This document shows positions 16,168-25,427 of a DNA stretch of 64,000 nucleotides, in pieces; positions within the stretch are counted from its first letter, which is position 1, and each line of letters begins with the position of its first letter. Location: assembly GCF_000012945.1 (NCBI RefSeq), contig NC_007511.1, positions 1,302,001-1,366,000 of the forward strand, given 5' to 3'. The notes beneath the pieces are model-generated. The model saw nothing but the letters and a program-made list of their open reading frames with translations, was not told where the DNA came from and did no database searches. This DNA comes from Burkholderia lata (GTDB lineage Bacteria > Pseudomonadota > Gammaproteobacteria > Burkholderiales > Burkholderiaceae). The position numbers and the translations under genes are program-made.

Positions 16168-17634
16168 TCAGCTCGACAGTTGTTCTGCATAACTGACCGG
16201 TATGCCGATCGACTTGATTTCGACATAGCCGTCGAAACCTTCGATGCCGGCCTCGCGGCCGATCCCGGACTTCTTCCTTCCGCCGAGCGGCGAGTGATAG
16301 CCCGCGCTGGCGCCGTTGATATCGATTGCACCGGTCCGGACGCGTCTTGCGACGTTCACGGCCCGCTCGGTGTCGGCGGAGAACACGGCGCCGTGCAGCC
16401 CGTAGGCCGAGTTGTTGGCGATCGCCACGGCATCGTCGTCGGTGTCGAAGGACAGGATCGAGATCACCGGGCCGAAGATTTCTTCCTGCGCGATCACCGC
16501 ATCCGGGTCGACGTCCGCGAAGATCGTGGGCTCCACGAACCAGCCGCGCGTGAGCCCCTTCGGCCGGCCGCCGCCGAGCACGAGCCGCGCTTCCTGCTTG
16601 CCTTTCGCGATATAGCCTTCAACCCGGTCGCGTTGGCGGGCACTGACGAGCGGCCCGATCTGGGTGAGCGGGTCGAACGGATCGCCGACCGGCATCGAAC
16701 GAACCATCTCGACGAATGCGTCGATCAGTTCGTCCTTGCGGTGTTTCGAGACGAGCAGGCGCGTCTTGTTGCTGCACACCTGGCCCGAGTTGCGCAGCGA
16801 GCCCATCCGCAGCGACTCCACCGCCTTGCCGATATCGGCATCGTCGAGCACGATGGCGGGCGATTTGCCGCCCAGTTCGAGCGTGATGCGCTTGATGTCG
16901 TTTCCGCACAATGCGCCGAGGCGCTGGCCAGCGGCGCTGGAACCCGTGAACGAGACCTTGTCGACTGCCGGATGCAGGCAGAGGTACTCGCTGACCTCGC
17001 GGTCGGCAGGGAGAACGTTCAGTACGCCCTTCGGCAGGCCGGCCTTCTCCGCGAGTTCGGCCAGCAGACAGGCGTCGAGCGGCGTTTCGGGCGCGGGCTT
17101 GAGGATCGCGGTGTTCCCGGCCAGCAGCGCAGGGGCGAGCTTCAGGACCGCTATCTGCAGCGGCGCGTTCCATGGCACGACAGCGGCAACGACGCCGAGG
17201 GGTTCGCGTAACACGAGGCCGTTGCCGGTCACGGTGCGGCGGATCTGCGAAAACGGATAGTGCGGCGCCACCTCCAGGAACATGCCCAGCATGCTGATGG
17301 GCCCGCCAGCCTGCATCCATCGCGAGATCGAGATCGGGCAACCCATCTCCTCGGTGACGAGGTGCGCGATCAGGCTTTCGTGCTCGATCAGCAACTCGCG
17401 CAACCGGGCCATCACTTCCATGCGCTGGTGCAGCGACATGCGTGGCCACGGGCCATGGTCGAATGCACGGCGGGCAGCGGCCACGGCGGCATCCGCATCC
17501 ACCTTCGACGCGGAGATGACGCTGGCCATCGTCTCTTCGGTCAACGGGGAAACGAGGTCAACGAAGTGCGTGGAGTCCGGCTTGACCCATTCTCCACCGA
17601 TGTACAGCCGGTCGTTTCGGCCTTCCCAGATCAT
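16168..17634 (-). CDS. NAD(P)-dependent aldehyde dehydrogenase
   Basis: This has standard ALDH length and motifs: the nucleotide motif FTGSSAAGQRLG, LELGGKSPAIVLDDADIG with the general-base Glu, and the nucleophilic Cys in NSGQVCSNKTRLL. The C-terminus has the usual SGIGREAGIEGFDGYVEIK. The start is ATG 17634 (MIWEGRNDRLYIGG); the longer frame adds a low-complexity Thr/Ser stretch. It lies between the GMC oxidoreductase and cupin genes on the same strand, so an alcohol-to-acid route is inferred. Confidence 0.93.
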   Translation of the reverse strand: MIWEGRNDRLYIGGEWVKPDSTHFVDLVSPLTEETMASVISASKVDADAAVAAARRAFDHGPWPRMSLHQRMEVMARLRELLIEHESLIAHLVTEEMGCPISISRWMQAGGPISMLGMFLEVAPHYPFSQIRRTVTGNGLVLREPLGVVAAVVPWNAPLQIAVLKLAPALLAGNTAILKPAPETPLDACLLAELAEKAGLPKGVLNVLPADREVSEYLCLHPAVDKVSFTGSSAAGQRLGALCGNDIKRITLELGGKSPAIVLDDADIGKAVESLRMGSLRNSGQVCSNKTRLLVSKHRKDELIDAFVEMVRSMPVGDPFDPLTQIGPLVSARQRDRVEGYIAKGKQEARLVLGGGRPKGLTRGWFVEPTIFADVDPDAVIAQEEIFGPVISILSFDTDDDAVAIANNSAYGLHGAVFSADTERAVNVARRVRTGAIDINGASAGYHSPLGGRKKSGIGREAGIEGFDGYVEIKSIGIPVSYAEQLSS

Positions 17635-17656
17635 GATGGTTCTGCGCCCGTCGCGC

Positions 17657-18145
17657 TCAGCCCTTGATGTACTGGTCGAAGTTGTCGCCGAAGCTTGCAC
17701 CTTCGCCGAGCGGTTCGGCGCGAACGACCGCGGCCAGCAGCGTGGCCGGCTGGCCGCCGGTTTCGCGCCAGCTGTGCTTGACGCCGCGATCGACGATCAG
17801 GTCGCCCGCCTTGAGTTCCACGCTGCCCGTTTCGAGCTCGAGGAGAACCTTGCCGCTCAGGACAACGACATAATCGATCGTGTCGGTCGTATGCCAGGCC
17901 GACGGCGCATCGGGCGAGGACGGGGAAAACAGCAGGAAGAACGTCGAACTGGTAAAGGTGTCCGTGCCGAACGGTGCCGCCGCCTCGTCGTTGCCGGCGT
18001 TGCTGACCGGATAGCCGTCCGTTTTCCAGATCACGGCCGGCACGCCCTGGCATTCGGGAATCTGGTTCAGCGTCTTGTCGGAAACCACGCAGGACTTGCC
18101 TTCGTTGTCGAGGCCCGTGACGATGCGGCGATGGGTGAATGCCAT
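17657..18145 (-). CDS. Cupin-domain protein
   Basis: In 162 residues a single cupin barrel is visible: WHTTDTIDYVVVLSGKVLLE matches motif 1 and GDLIVDRGVKHSWRETG matches motif 2. The metal-binding His set is incomplete relative to dioxygenase cupins, so it may be a sensor, isomerase or storage-type protein rather than an oxygenase. SD AGGAG precedes ATG 18145. It is the first gene of the minus-strand cluster and lies divergent from the LuxR-type regulator, which probably controls it. Confidence 0.88.
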   Translation of the reverse strand: MAFTHRRIVTGLDNEGKSCVVSDKTLNQIPECQGVPAVIWKTDGYPVSNAGNDEAAAPFGTDTFTSSTFFLLFSPSSPDAPSAWHTTDTIDYVVVLSGKVLLELETGSVELKAGDLIVDRGVKHSWRETGGQPATLLAAVVRAEPLGEGASFGDNFDQYIKG

Positions 18146-18452
18146 TGTTTTCTCCTGATGCGCGGCGAAGATTGCCGATCGTCGATCGATCGGTTTTGGG
18201 AATCCGGAATGGACAGGAGAAGGCTATCGGGTGGGGCAGCGCATGTCTGCTACCTGCCGAGGGGGCGCAATTACCCTAGGTCGTCGTTCGCATTGCCGCT
18301 GCGTGACCGGTTTCGTCGAGCCGGATACGGTGAAACTTGCCTGCCCGATGTCCCGGCGAACGCGCGGCGATCGTGAAACAGCGTGCGACGTGACGCTTCG
18401 GCCGGCGTGCCGGAATGCTATTCTTTTCGCAAAGACAGCATTCGAATGACTC
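18146..18452. promoter_or_regulatory. Divergent promoter region, cupin cluster / LuxR-type regulator
   Basis: This 307-bp gap separates the divergent genes. A TATTCT box (18419-18424) can serve the regulator. The stretch aattaccctaggtcgtcg near 18270 is imperfectly palindromic and is a candidate regulator site, without further support. Confidence 0.4.
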
Positions 18453-19310
18453 ATGGAGACAGACGTGCGTACCAAGGTAGAAAGGTCGCCTGCTTCATCG
18501 ATGGCGACGGACTGGCGATGGAGCAGCGGCTTCCAGTGGGACAGCCTGCTGGCTTCGTTCGGGCGTCCGACATTCGAAGTCGAGGTGACGCGGCTGCTGG
18601 TCGAGGCGCTGGGTGTCGACCAGGTGCACATCTTTCGCGGTACGGTCGACGAACCGCAGATCGTTGCATCCATTTGCGCGAGCGGCACCGGAAGAGCCGA
18701 GCAGCAGAGCGAGCGCTATATCGATCAGAAGGTGTGGCGCTTCGATTCCGAATTTTCCCGCTACGACCATGACATCGAGCATGGCCCGGCCGTGTTTCGC
18801 TTCGATACCGTACGCACGAAGAGCCAGGAAATGCGGGATTTCTACGAGTTCGTCGACGTGGGCGAGCGGGTCATCGCCATTGGCGACAGTCCTTCCGGGA
18901 GGCTCTATCTGGCTGGGATCCGGTCACGGGCACGCGGATGCTTCACGGCGGACGAGGAGTACCGGTTGCGCCTGCTCGGCGAGATGGCCTTTCCGATGGT
19001 GGCGCGGCATTACGCGTTGCAACTGGAGAAGCAGGCGATGTCCAGGGCGCTGACGTCACTGCCCGTCATCGAAAGGTGTCTGTCGTTGTGTCGCGAGAAT
19101 TTTTCGAGGCGGGAGGGCCAGGTGGCCGCGCGCATGCTCTACGGCCTGTCGACGGAAGGCATCGCACTGGATCTGGGCATTAGTGCGGATACGGTCGTGT
19201 GCTATCGGCGCCGCTTCTATCAGCGTTTCGGAATCGGCTGTTTTCGTGACCTGGTCATCTGGTACTTGGACCTGTATGGCGCGGTGGGGCATTACCTGGA
19301 ACCCAACTAG
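18453..19310 (+). CDS. LuxR-family (GerE-type HTH) transcriptional regulator
   Basis: The C-terminal ~60 residues carry a LuxR/GerE helix-turn-helix: FSRREGQVAARMLYGLSTEG, then IALDLGISADTVVCYRRRFY. The N-terminal ~200 residues are not an obvious acyl-homoserine-lactone domain; they include RFDTVRTKSQEMRDFYEFVD and are probably a ligand-sensing fold. The gene is divergent from the cupin-ALDH-GMC-MmgE cluster, so it is the likely regulator of that route. Confidence 0.85.
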   Translation: METDVRTKVERSPASSMATDWRWSSGFQWDSLLASFGRPTFEVEVTRLLVEALGVDQVHIFRGTVDEPQIVASICASGTGRAEQQSERYIDQKVWRFDSEFSRYDHDIEHGPAVFRFDTVRTKSQEMRDFYEFVDVGERVIAIGDSPSGRLYLAGIRSRARGCFTADEEYRLRLLGEMAFPMVARHYALQLEKQAMSRALTSLPVIERCLSLCRENFSRREGQVAARMLYGLSTEGIALDLGISADTVVCYRRRFYQRFGIGCFRDLVIWYLDLYGAVGHYLEPN

Positions 19311-19410
19311 GCATCCCGTTCTTGTCTGGCGGGCCATAGGCCCGTACCACCGCACGGCGAATCGATCGGCGCAGGCGCGTCGAACGGATTCGCCTCCGCG
19401 CATGTATCGG

Positions 19411-19974
19411 TCAGGGCTTCCGGTAGTACTTCGGATAGTACTGGGCGACCACCGGTGTCGATTCCGCCCACGTCCGGCAACGGTTGATGAAAAACGGCGG
19501 CGCGTCGTTGCCGAACGTCGTGTCGACCTGGTCGGGCGAGAACTGCGACTGATACGCGAAGATCGTCTGGTAGGCAGTCGTCGCCATCGACAGGATCAGG
19601 TCTCTCAGGTGCGTGCAACTCCGCACACCGCCGAGGGTGTCGTCAACGGCACGCCGGAAACCGCGCGTCAGCGATTTTCCGACGAGGCCCTGCGTGGGAT
19701 CGTTTGCGCCCGGGCAATACGCGAACGGCGTCGCGGGCATCGACGTCGCTACTTCGTGAATCTTCAGGTCGTTGTCGACGGTCAGTCTTGCACACATGTT
19801 GTGATACGGCGTACCGGCGGACAGCGTGCCGCGTTCGCGATCCACACTGTCGTAACCTTTCTCGTCGACGATCTCTCCTTCGATGTCCCACAGGCCGTCG
19901 TCGCGTAGAAAACCGCGGGTAATGACGCGCCGCTCGTGCAACATCTGTCGTGGTTGGGGAGGAGGCAGCTTCAT
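19411..19974 (-). CDS. DUF2889 domain protein
   Basis: This 187-residue protein has the DUF2889 pattern near its N-terminus: HERRVITRGFLRDDGLWDIE, then GEIVDEKGYD. A Cys-containing C-terminal half follows (RSCTHLRDLILSM). No biochemical role is established. Members often sit next to catabolic genes for aromatic or steroid-like compounds. The start is ATG 19974 (MKLPPPQPRQ) behind AAGGA; the longer frame to 20106 adds Pro/Arg-rich unconserved residues. Confidence 0.82.
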   Translation of the reverse strand: MKLPPPQPRQMLHERRVITRGFLRDDGLWDIEGEIVDEKGYDSVDRERGTLSAGTPYHNMCARLTVDNDLKIHEVATSMPATPFAYCPGANDPTQGLVGKSLTRGFRRAVDDTLGGVRSCTHLRDLILSMATTAYQTIFAYQSQFSPDQVDTTFGNDAPPFFINRCRTWAESTPVVAQYYPKYYRKP

Positions 19975-20336
19975 TTCGTCATTTCCTTCGGGGCAGGGCG
20001 GGTGTGCGTTGCGTTGAACGGGCATCGATGGTTGGGGGAACGGCGATCGCGGTGCACATGGCACCGCGGCGTGGCGGGGCGCGAAGCTACGGTGACGAAT
20101 CGACATTGCGACCGGTGCGGAGCTTCGTGCCGCAGGGGCGATTTTAACCTACCTTCCGTTAGGCTGGGTTGCCGCGGAAGGTCGAGCGGAATGGATGTGC
20201 CGGCCAGCGGCTATGGGCGCATGGCCTTCACCGACACCTCCTTGTGCGCGTGACTCCGGCGTATCAGGGGAATCGGGAAATCGAATCGAAAAGAGCGGCC
20301 GGCATGCCTACGGGCAGAGGTCGGCCGCCCGCGACG
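19975..20336. other. Intergenic region upstream of the DUF2889 gene
   Basis: The region holds no convincing gene. The imperfect inverted repeat CCTACCTTCCGTTAGG near 20147-20162 lies next to a TTAAAAT-type minus-strand -10 candidate, and could be the DUF2889 promoter. Confidence 0.35.
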
Positions 20337-21095
20337 TCAGAGCGTCGTATAACCGCCGTCGACGACCAGTTCCGCACCCGTCACGTAGGAGGACTCGTCG
20401 CTCGCAAGGAAGAGCACGACGTTCGCGACTTCCTCGGGCTTGCCCGGGCGGGACAGCGGGATCTTGGACAGCACGGCCTTGACGATCTCGGGATCCTCGA
20501 ACAGATACGCGCTCTGCGGGGTCTGGATCAGGCCCGGGTGCACGGAGTTCACACGAATGCCGAACGCGGCCAGATCGACGGCCGCACCTTTCGACAGGAG
20601 ACGGTTCGCCCCTTTCGATGCGCCGTAGCCGGGATGCAGGTTGGGGAAACAGATCATCCCGGCGATCGACGACATGTTCACGATCGATCCACCGCCCGCC
20701 TTCTTCATGTGGGGCAGGACCGCCTTGATGCCCAGGAACTGGCCATTGAGGTTCAGCGCGATCAACTGGCTTAGCCCGTCGAGGGTGGCCTGGTCCCAGG
20801 TTTCCGGGGTCCCGGGCAATCCCGCGTTGTTCACGAGAACGTTCACTTGCCCCCATTGCGTCAGCGTTCTGTCGACGGCCGCCTGCCAGTCGTCTTCCCG
20901 GGTGACGTCCAGCCGCGCGTGATCTGCCGTCAGGCCTTGCCCCCGAATCTCCGCCGCAACCTGCGCGGCGCCGTCCTCGCGGAGATCCGTGACCAGGACC
21001 TTCGCACCTTCGAGCGCGAGGCGGCGTGCGCTGGCGGCGCCCATGCCGCTGGCAGCACCGGTGATGATCACGATTTTTCCGAGCATTCGATTCAT
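20337..21095 (-). CDS. SDR-family oxidoreductase
   Basis: A classical 252-residue short-chain dehydrogenase: cofactor motif TGAASGMG near the N-terminus, NNAG in VLVNNAGLPG, catalytic Ser in NMSSIAG, Tyr and Lys in YGASKGA, and a family C-terminus YVTGAELVVDGGYTT. Asp in LVTDLRED favours NAD(H). SD CAGGAG precedes ATG 21095. The AraC gene upstream is on the same strand but 405 bp away. The substrate is unknown. Confidence 0.93.
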   Translation of the reverse strand: MNRMLGKIVIITGAASGMGAASARRLALEGAKVLVTDLREDGAAQVAAEIRGQGLTADHARLDVTREDDWQAAVDRTLTQWGQVNVLVNNAGLPGTPETWDQATLDGLSQLIALNLNGQFLGIKAVLPHMKKAGGGSIVNMSSIAGMICFPNLHPGYGASKGANRLLSKGAAVDLAAFGIRVNSVHPGLIQTPQSAYLFEDPEIVKAVLSKIPLSRPGKPEEVANVVLFLASDESSYVTGAELVVDGGYTTL

Positions 21096-21500
21096 TCAAG
21101 TCTCCTGGAAATGTTGTTCTTGAATCTGTTTTTCATGCAGGACTACTTATCGAGAAAGCTGAGCGACTCGAGGAAATTGCCGCAGGTAACCGCCGGTGTG
21201 CGTCGTGAGCCGGTGAGTGGCTCAGCGGCGCAAGGTCAGTCGTGCAGTGGACTGGACGGTGGCCGCGCAGGGTGCGAACACGGCTATCGCGTTCTGTCCC
21301 GGGGCAATCGAGTGCTTGTGCAGCGTATCCGCATCGAGTCGCCCCGTAAATTCGCATTTTTAGAATTGTCGCTTCGACGAGCCCGAATCGCTGCATGTCG
21401 CAGTCGATTTGTTCCGGGCGATGGAACCGGATTGCCGAATCGCGATCGCCGCGGTGGTCGTGGATGTCGGCGCGCAGCGCAGCAGCGGGCCGCGACTGCG
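21096..21500. other. Intergenic region between AraC and SDR genes
   Basis: No gene is supported here. The end near 21096-21120 contains the SDR ribosome binding site, and the middle (around 21345-21370) has a small A/T-rich patch that may carry a promoter. Confidence 0.35.
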
Positions 21501-22469
21501 TTACGTGTCGTACGACTGGGCCGACAGCGCACCGGCCACGTCCCGATGTGCTTCGGACGGCGTGGACTGGCGCCGGTACTGCAGCGGCGAACAGGACATC
21601 GTCCTCTTGAACGCCGTGCTGAACGCGCTTTCCGATTCGTAGCCGAGCGAGAAGGCGATCGACGAGACGCTCTGCTCGCCGTCGCGCAGGAGATTCGCGG
21701 CCGTCATCATGCGCCATCGCGTCACATAGCCGATGGCCGTACCGCCTTCCAGCTCCTTGAACCGTTGCGCGAAGCCCGACCGCGACATGCCGGCGATCTT
21801 CGCCAGTTCCGCCAGCGTCCAGGGATGGGCCGGATCGGCATGGATCGCCCGAATGGCCGCACCGATCTGCCGGTCCGACAGCGCCAGGAACCAGCCCGGA
21901 GACAGGTTGGTCGAGGTTTCCAGGTGGAGCCGCAGGACCTGCACCAGCATGCAGTGAACCAGGTGCGTTGCCATCAGCGCGGAACCCGGCCGCTCCTGGC
22001 GGACTTCCTCGGCAAGCTGCTCCAGCGACCAGCGCAGCACTTCCGCATGACCCGTTGCGCTCGGGACATTGACGATCGCCGGCAGCGTGTCGAACAACGG
22101 CGCGGCGTGGCTCGCGGACACGTCGAAGCGGCCACTGATCAACAGCACTTCGCCGCCGCCGTTCCAGACCGCCACGCCATCGCGGGCCGCGGCATCCATG
22201 ACCGGCTGGCAGTCGGCGGGCGGCAACGCGGGATCGGACGAGAGCACGAAACGACGGCCGCTGTTCAGCAGGAAGCAGTCGCCCGGGTTGAACCGGACGG
22301 GTTCGGCAAGGTCGTCGACGATGCCCCAGCAACTGCCGCGCACCACGGCGGTGAACTTGATGCCCGGATTGGCCGGAAACGAAAAGGACCAGTCTCCCGC
22401 CGCATCGAGCGATGCGTAGAACTGGCTGCGCGGCTTCAGGAGCGTGAGTACGTCTGACAAGGGATCCAT
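21501..22469 (-). CDS. AraC-family transcriptional regulator (cupin_6 type)
   Basis: The N-terminal ~180 residues look like the AraC-associated cupin domain (cupin_6), including PGDCFLLNSGRRFVL. The C-terminal ~100 carry two HTH motifs: WTLAELAKIAGMSRSGFAQR, and SVSSIAFSLGYESESAFSTA followed by FKRTMSCSPLQYRR. Such regulators commonly act on adjacent SDR or oxidoreductase genes. Three SDR genes begin on the other side of its promoter. Confidence 0.92.
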   Translation of the reverse strand: MDPLSDVLTLLKPRSQFYASLDAAGDWSFSFPANPGIKFTAVVRGSCWGIVDDLAEPVRFNPGDCFLLNSGRRFVLSSDPALPPADCQPVMDAAARDGVAVWNGGGEVLLISGRFDVSASHAAPLFDTLPAIVNVPSATGHAEVLRWSLEQLAEEVRQERPGSALMATHLVHCMLVQVLRLHLETSTNLSPGWFLALSDRQIGAAIRAIHADPAHPWTLAELAKIAGMSRSGFAQRFKELEGGTAIGYVTRWRMMTAANLLRDGEQSVSSIAFSLGYESESAFSTAFKRTMSCSPLQYRRQSTPSEAHRDVAGALSAQSYDT

Positions 22470-22680
22470 CGGGGCGTCCTGGACGATCTACAAAGAATGA
22501 CAGACTTTATCGCATGGAGTGTCCAGGGTTCAACCGCTAATCTTGAGGGCATCGAAGGAGGCGGCGTGCCGATCTCCTTCATGTCCCTGGAGCGCCGGGC
22601 CTGGAGCCCGGACTGGCGTTCGGCAGTCGTTGCACGCTCCTTCAGCCCGATGGTGGGCGGACACGGCAAGGAGAAGGTTC

Positions 22681-23541
22681 ATGAGCAAGGTGTGGTTCAT
22701 TACCGGCGCATCGTCGGGATTCGGGCGGGCGCTGGCGGAAGCGGTGCTGGCCGCCGGCGACAACGCCGTGCTGGCGGCCCGCCGGGGCGATGCGCTCGAC
22801 GCGATCGTCGGCCGGCATGGCGATCGTGCGCTGGCGGTATCGATGGACGTGACGAACGCCGACGCGCGACAGCGGGCCGTGCGTGCGGCGCTGGAGCGCT
22901 TTGGGCGTGTCGACGTGCTTGCGAACATCGCGGGCCGGGGATCGTGCGGGGCGGCGGAAGAATTTTCGGGCGAGCAGCTTCGCGAACAACTGGAGCTCAA
23001 CTTCATCGCCCCCGTCGAGCTGACGCGGGAAGTGTTGCCCCATATGCGCGCTCGGGGCACCGGACACATCCTCAACCTGACCAGCATTGCGGGTCTCGCG
23101 CCCATTCCGGCCTGCGCGCTCTATTGCGCGGCGAAGTTCGCGCTCGAAGGATGGAGCGAGACGCTGCATCAGGAGGTCGGGCCGCTGGGCATCCGCGTGA
23201 CGATTGTCGAGCCGGGCGGTTTCCGCACGGAATTCAACGGCGCGGCGATCATGCGGCCGGGCCAGACCATCGACGCATACCGGCCGACGGTCGAGCCGAT
23301 TCTGCAGTTCCTCGAGAGCGAGAGCGGCCGGCAGCCGGGAGACCCGGACAAGGCCGCGCGCCTGATGATCGAAGCGGTCAACAGCGATACGCCGCCGCTG
23401 AGACTGATGCTCGGTGCTGACGCGTATCAGCTCTGGGAAAAGACGGCGGCCGCGCGCGATGCCGATATTTCCGCCTGGCGCGAGAAGGGCGAGGCCACGG
23501 CCTACGATGACGCGCAATTGACGCCGATCGGCGGCGCTTGA
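22681..23541 (+). CDS. SDR-family oxidoreductase (classical, SDR-A copy 1)
   Basis: 286 residues with TGASSGFG, NIAGRG, catalytic Ser in LTSIAGL and Tyr/Lys in YCAAKFALEGWSE. Arg in AARRGD after the second strand suggests NADP(H). The start is ATG 22681 with AAGGAGAAGG upstream. It is strongly similar to the next gene and to the one at 24567, so the three are recent paralogues. It is divergent from the AraC regulator. Confidence 0.93.
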   Translation: MSKVWFITGASSGFGRALAEAVLAAGDNAVLAARRGDALDAIVGRHGDRALAVSMDVTNADARQRAVRAALERFGRVDVLANIAGRGSCGAAEEFSGEQLREQLELNFIAPVELTREVLPHMRARGTGHILNLTSIAGLAPIPACALYCAAKFALEGWSETLHQEVGPLGIRVTIVEPGGFRTEFNGAAIMRPGQTIDAYRPTVEPILQFLESESGRQPGDPDKAARLMIEAVNSDTPPLRLMLGADAYQLWEKTAAARDADISAWREKGEATAYDDAQLTPIGGA

Positions 23542-23587
23542 GCGTGAGCGTCCCCATTCATTGAATCAAGATTGCAAAGGAATCAAT

Positions 23588-24454
23588 ATGAACAAGAATC
23601 CAAAAGTCTGGTTGGTCACGGGTGCATCGTCGGGCTTCGGCAAGGCGCTGGCCGAGGCCGTCATCGCCAATGGCGACAGCATTGCCATCACCGCCCGTCG
23701 CCTGGATCGGCTGCAAGCCATCGCACAGGGTCATGAAGACCGCGTGCTTCCGCTGGCCGTGGACGTGACCGACGCCGCCGCACGCGACAAGGCCGTGGCC
23801 GACACGCTCGCGCGCTTCGGTCGTATCGACGTGCTGGCCAACGTCGCCGGGCGAGGGGTGGCCGGCGCTTGCGAGGAGTTCAGTCTCGATCAGCTGCGTG
23901 AGCAGATGGAGCTGAATTTCTTCGCCGCTGCCGAGATGACCCGCGCGGTGCTGCCGCAGATGCGCGTGCAGGGCTCGGGCCATGTGCTCACCGTGAGCAG
24001 CATCGCGGGGCTGGTGTCGATGAATGCCGCGGGCCCGTACTGCGCAGCGAAATTCGCGATCGAGGGCTGGACCGAGGCACTGGCCATCGAGGCCCGACCG
24101 CTCGGCATTCACGTCACGCTGGTCGAGCCCGGCGCGTTCCGCACCGAGTTCGCGGGCGACGTCAACATGCGGCCCGTGCAGCGCATCGATGCTTACCGGC
24201 CCGTGGTCGAGCCGTTCGAAGCCTATCTCGAACACTCCGCCGGCAAGCAGATGGGGGACCCTGCCAAGGCCGCGCGGCGCATGCTGGAAGTTGTCGCAAG
24301 CGACGCACCGCCGGTGCGCCTGATGTTGGGCCGGGATGCGTTTTCGATCTGGGATGCGACCATCGCCAAGCGGATTCAGGACATCGACAGCTGGCGGGCA
24401 AGTGGCGAAGACACCGCATTCGACGGTGCCGAACTGGAGGAAATCCGGCTGTAA
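23588..24454 (+). CDS. SDR-family oxidoreductase (SDR-A copy 2)
   Basis: 288 residues with TGASSGFGKALAEAVIANGD, Arg in TARRLD, Ser in VSSIAGL and YCAAKFAIEGWTE. It follows copy 1 by 46 bp on the same strand, with aaaggaatcaat before the ATG. It shares the whole domain plan with copy 1, including the C-terminal DPAKAARRMLEVVASD segment. It is followed by a good terminator. Confidence 0.93.
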   Translation: MNKNPKVWLVTGASSGFGKALAEAVIANGDSIAITARRLDRLQAIAQGHEDRVLPLAVDVTDAAARDKAVADTLARFGRIDVLANVAGRGVAGACEEFSLDQLREQMELNFFAAAEMTRAVLPQMRVQGSGHVLTVSSIAGLVSMNAAGPYCAAKFAIEGWTEALAIEARPLGIHVTLVEPGAFRTEFAGDVNMRPVQRIDAYRPVVEPFEAYLEHSAGKQMGDPAKAARRMLEVVASDAPPVRLMLGRDAFSIWDATIAKRIQDIDSWRASGEDTAFDGAELEEIRL

Positions 24455-24478
24455 CGCGGTTGCGGTGGGAAGGAAGAG

Positions 24479-24515
24479 GGGCCGGTCGATGTAGTCGATC
24501 GGCCCTTCTTTCGTT
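24479..24515 (+). terminator. Rho-independent terminator between convergent SDR genes
   Basis: GGGCCGGTCGA (24479-24489) pairs with TCGATCGGCCC (24495-24505) with one G-U, and is followed by TTCTTTCGTT. It ends the plus-strand SDR pair. Confidence 0.7.
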
Positions 24516-24566
24516 AGAACGACCGGCACCCGCATCCGCGCATCGACCGGGCAGGGTTCAACGCGC

Positions 24567-25427
24567 TCAGAGCGCCTGCGCGGTGTTCTTCACGGCGCCC
24601 GGAATGGCCGTGTCCTCGCCACGTGTGCGCCATACGCCGAGATCGCGGTTGCGCGACGCGACGGCGCCGTCCCACAGCTGGTAAGCATCCTCGCCCAGCA
24701 TCAGGCGAACCGGCGCGGTGTCGCACGCCACCATGTCGACGACCACCTGCATGCCCTTGACCGGGTCGCCCATCTGCTGGCCGTTCTGCGTGGTGTAGTA
24801 CTCGTCCATGCCGGCATCCAGTGGCGCGTAGGCGGCGATCCGCTGTTCGGCCTTCATCGCCGCGTTGCCCGCGAAGCCGGTGCGGAACGCGCCCGGCTCG
24901 ACCAGCGTCACGCGGATGCCGAACGGCTTGACCTCGTGGTGCAGCGCCTCGGTGAAGCCTTCCAGCGCAAACTTGGACGCGTTGTACAGGCCGCTGCCGG
25001 GAAACGCGACCAGGCCGGCAATGCTGGTCAGGTTGAGGATATGGCCCGACTGCCGCGCGCGCATCTGCGGCAGTACTTCGCGCGACAACTCCGCGGCCGC
25101 GAAGAAGTTCAGTTCCATCTGGGCGCGAATCTGCGCGGACGTGAATTCCTCGAGCGCGCCGTACGAGCCTGCGCCTGCGATATTGGCCAGCACGTCGATG
25201 CGCCCGAATTTCTCGTTCGCGGCCTTGAGCGCGGCGGCGCGTGCGGCGGCGTCTGTCACGTCCAGTTGCAGCGCCAGCGCACGCTCGCCGTGAGGGGCGG
25301 CGATGTCCTGCAGCGACTCCAGGCGGCGGGCGGTCAGCACCGCGCAGTCGCCGGCGGCCAGTACCAATTCGGCGAGTGCTTTGCCGAAACCGGACGATGC
25401 GCCGGTGATGAACCAGATCTTGTTCAT
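24567..25427 (-). CDS. SDR-family oxidoreductase (SDR-A copy 3)
   Basis: 286 residues starting MNKIWFITGASSGFGKALAE, with Ser in LTSIAGLVAF and YNASKFALEGFTE. It is the third close paralogue in this 3-kb stretch, here on the opposite strand and convergent with copy 2. AAGGGA precedes ATG 25427. The longer frame to 25676 has unrelated residues at its N-terminus. Confidence 0.93.
   Translation of the reverse strand: MNKIWFITGASSGFGKALAELVLAAGDCAVLTARRLESLQDIAAPHGERALALQLDVTDAAARAAALKAANEKFGRIDVLANIAGAGSYGALEEFTSAQIRAQMELNFFAAAELSREVLPQMRARQSGHILNLTSIAGLVAFPGSGLYNASKFALEGFTEALHHEVKPFGIRVTLVEPGAFRTGFAGNAAMKAEQRIAAYAPLDAGMDEYYTTQNGQQMGDPVKGMQVVVDMVACDTAPVRLMLGEDAYQLWDGAVASRNRDLGVWRTRGEDTAIPGAVKNTAQAL

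Noticed and set aside
18453..19310. A quorum-sensing reading of the LuxR-type regulator
   Set aside because: The N-terminal part does not show the usual acyl-homoserine-lactone pocket residues and no LuxI-type synthase is near, so a local catabolic regulator is more likely.
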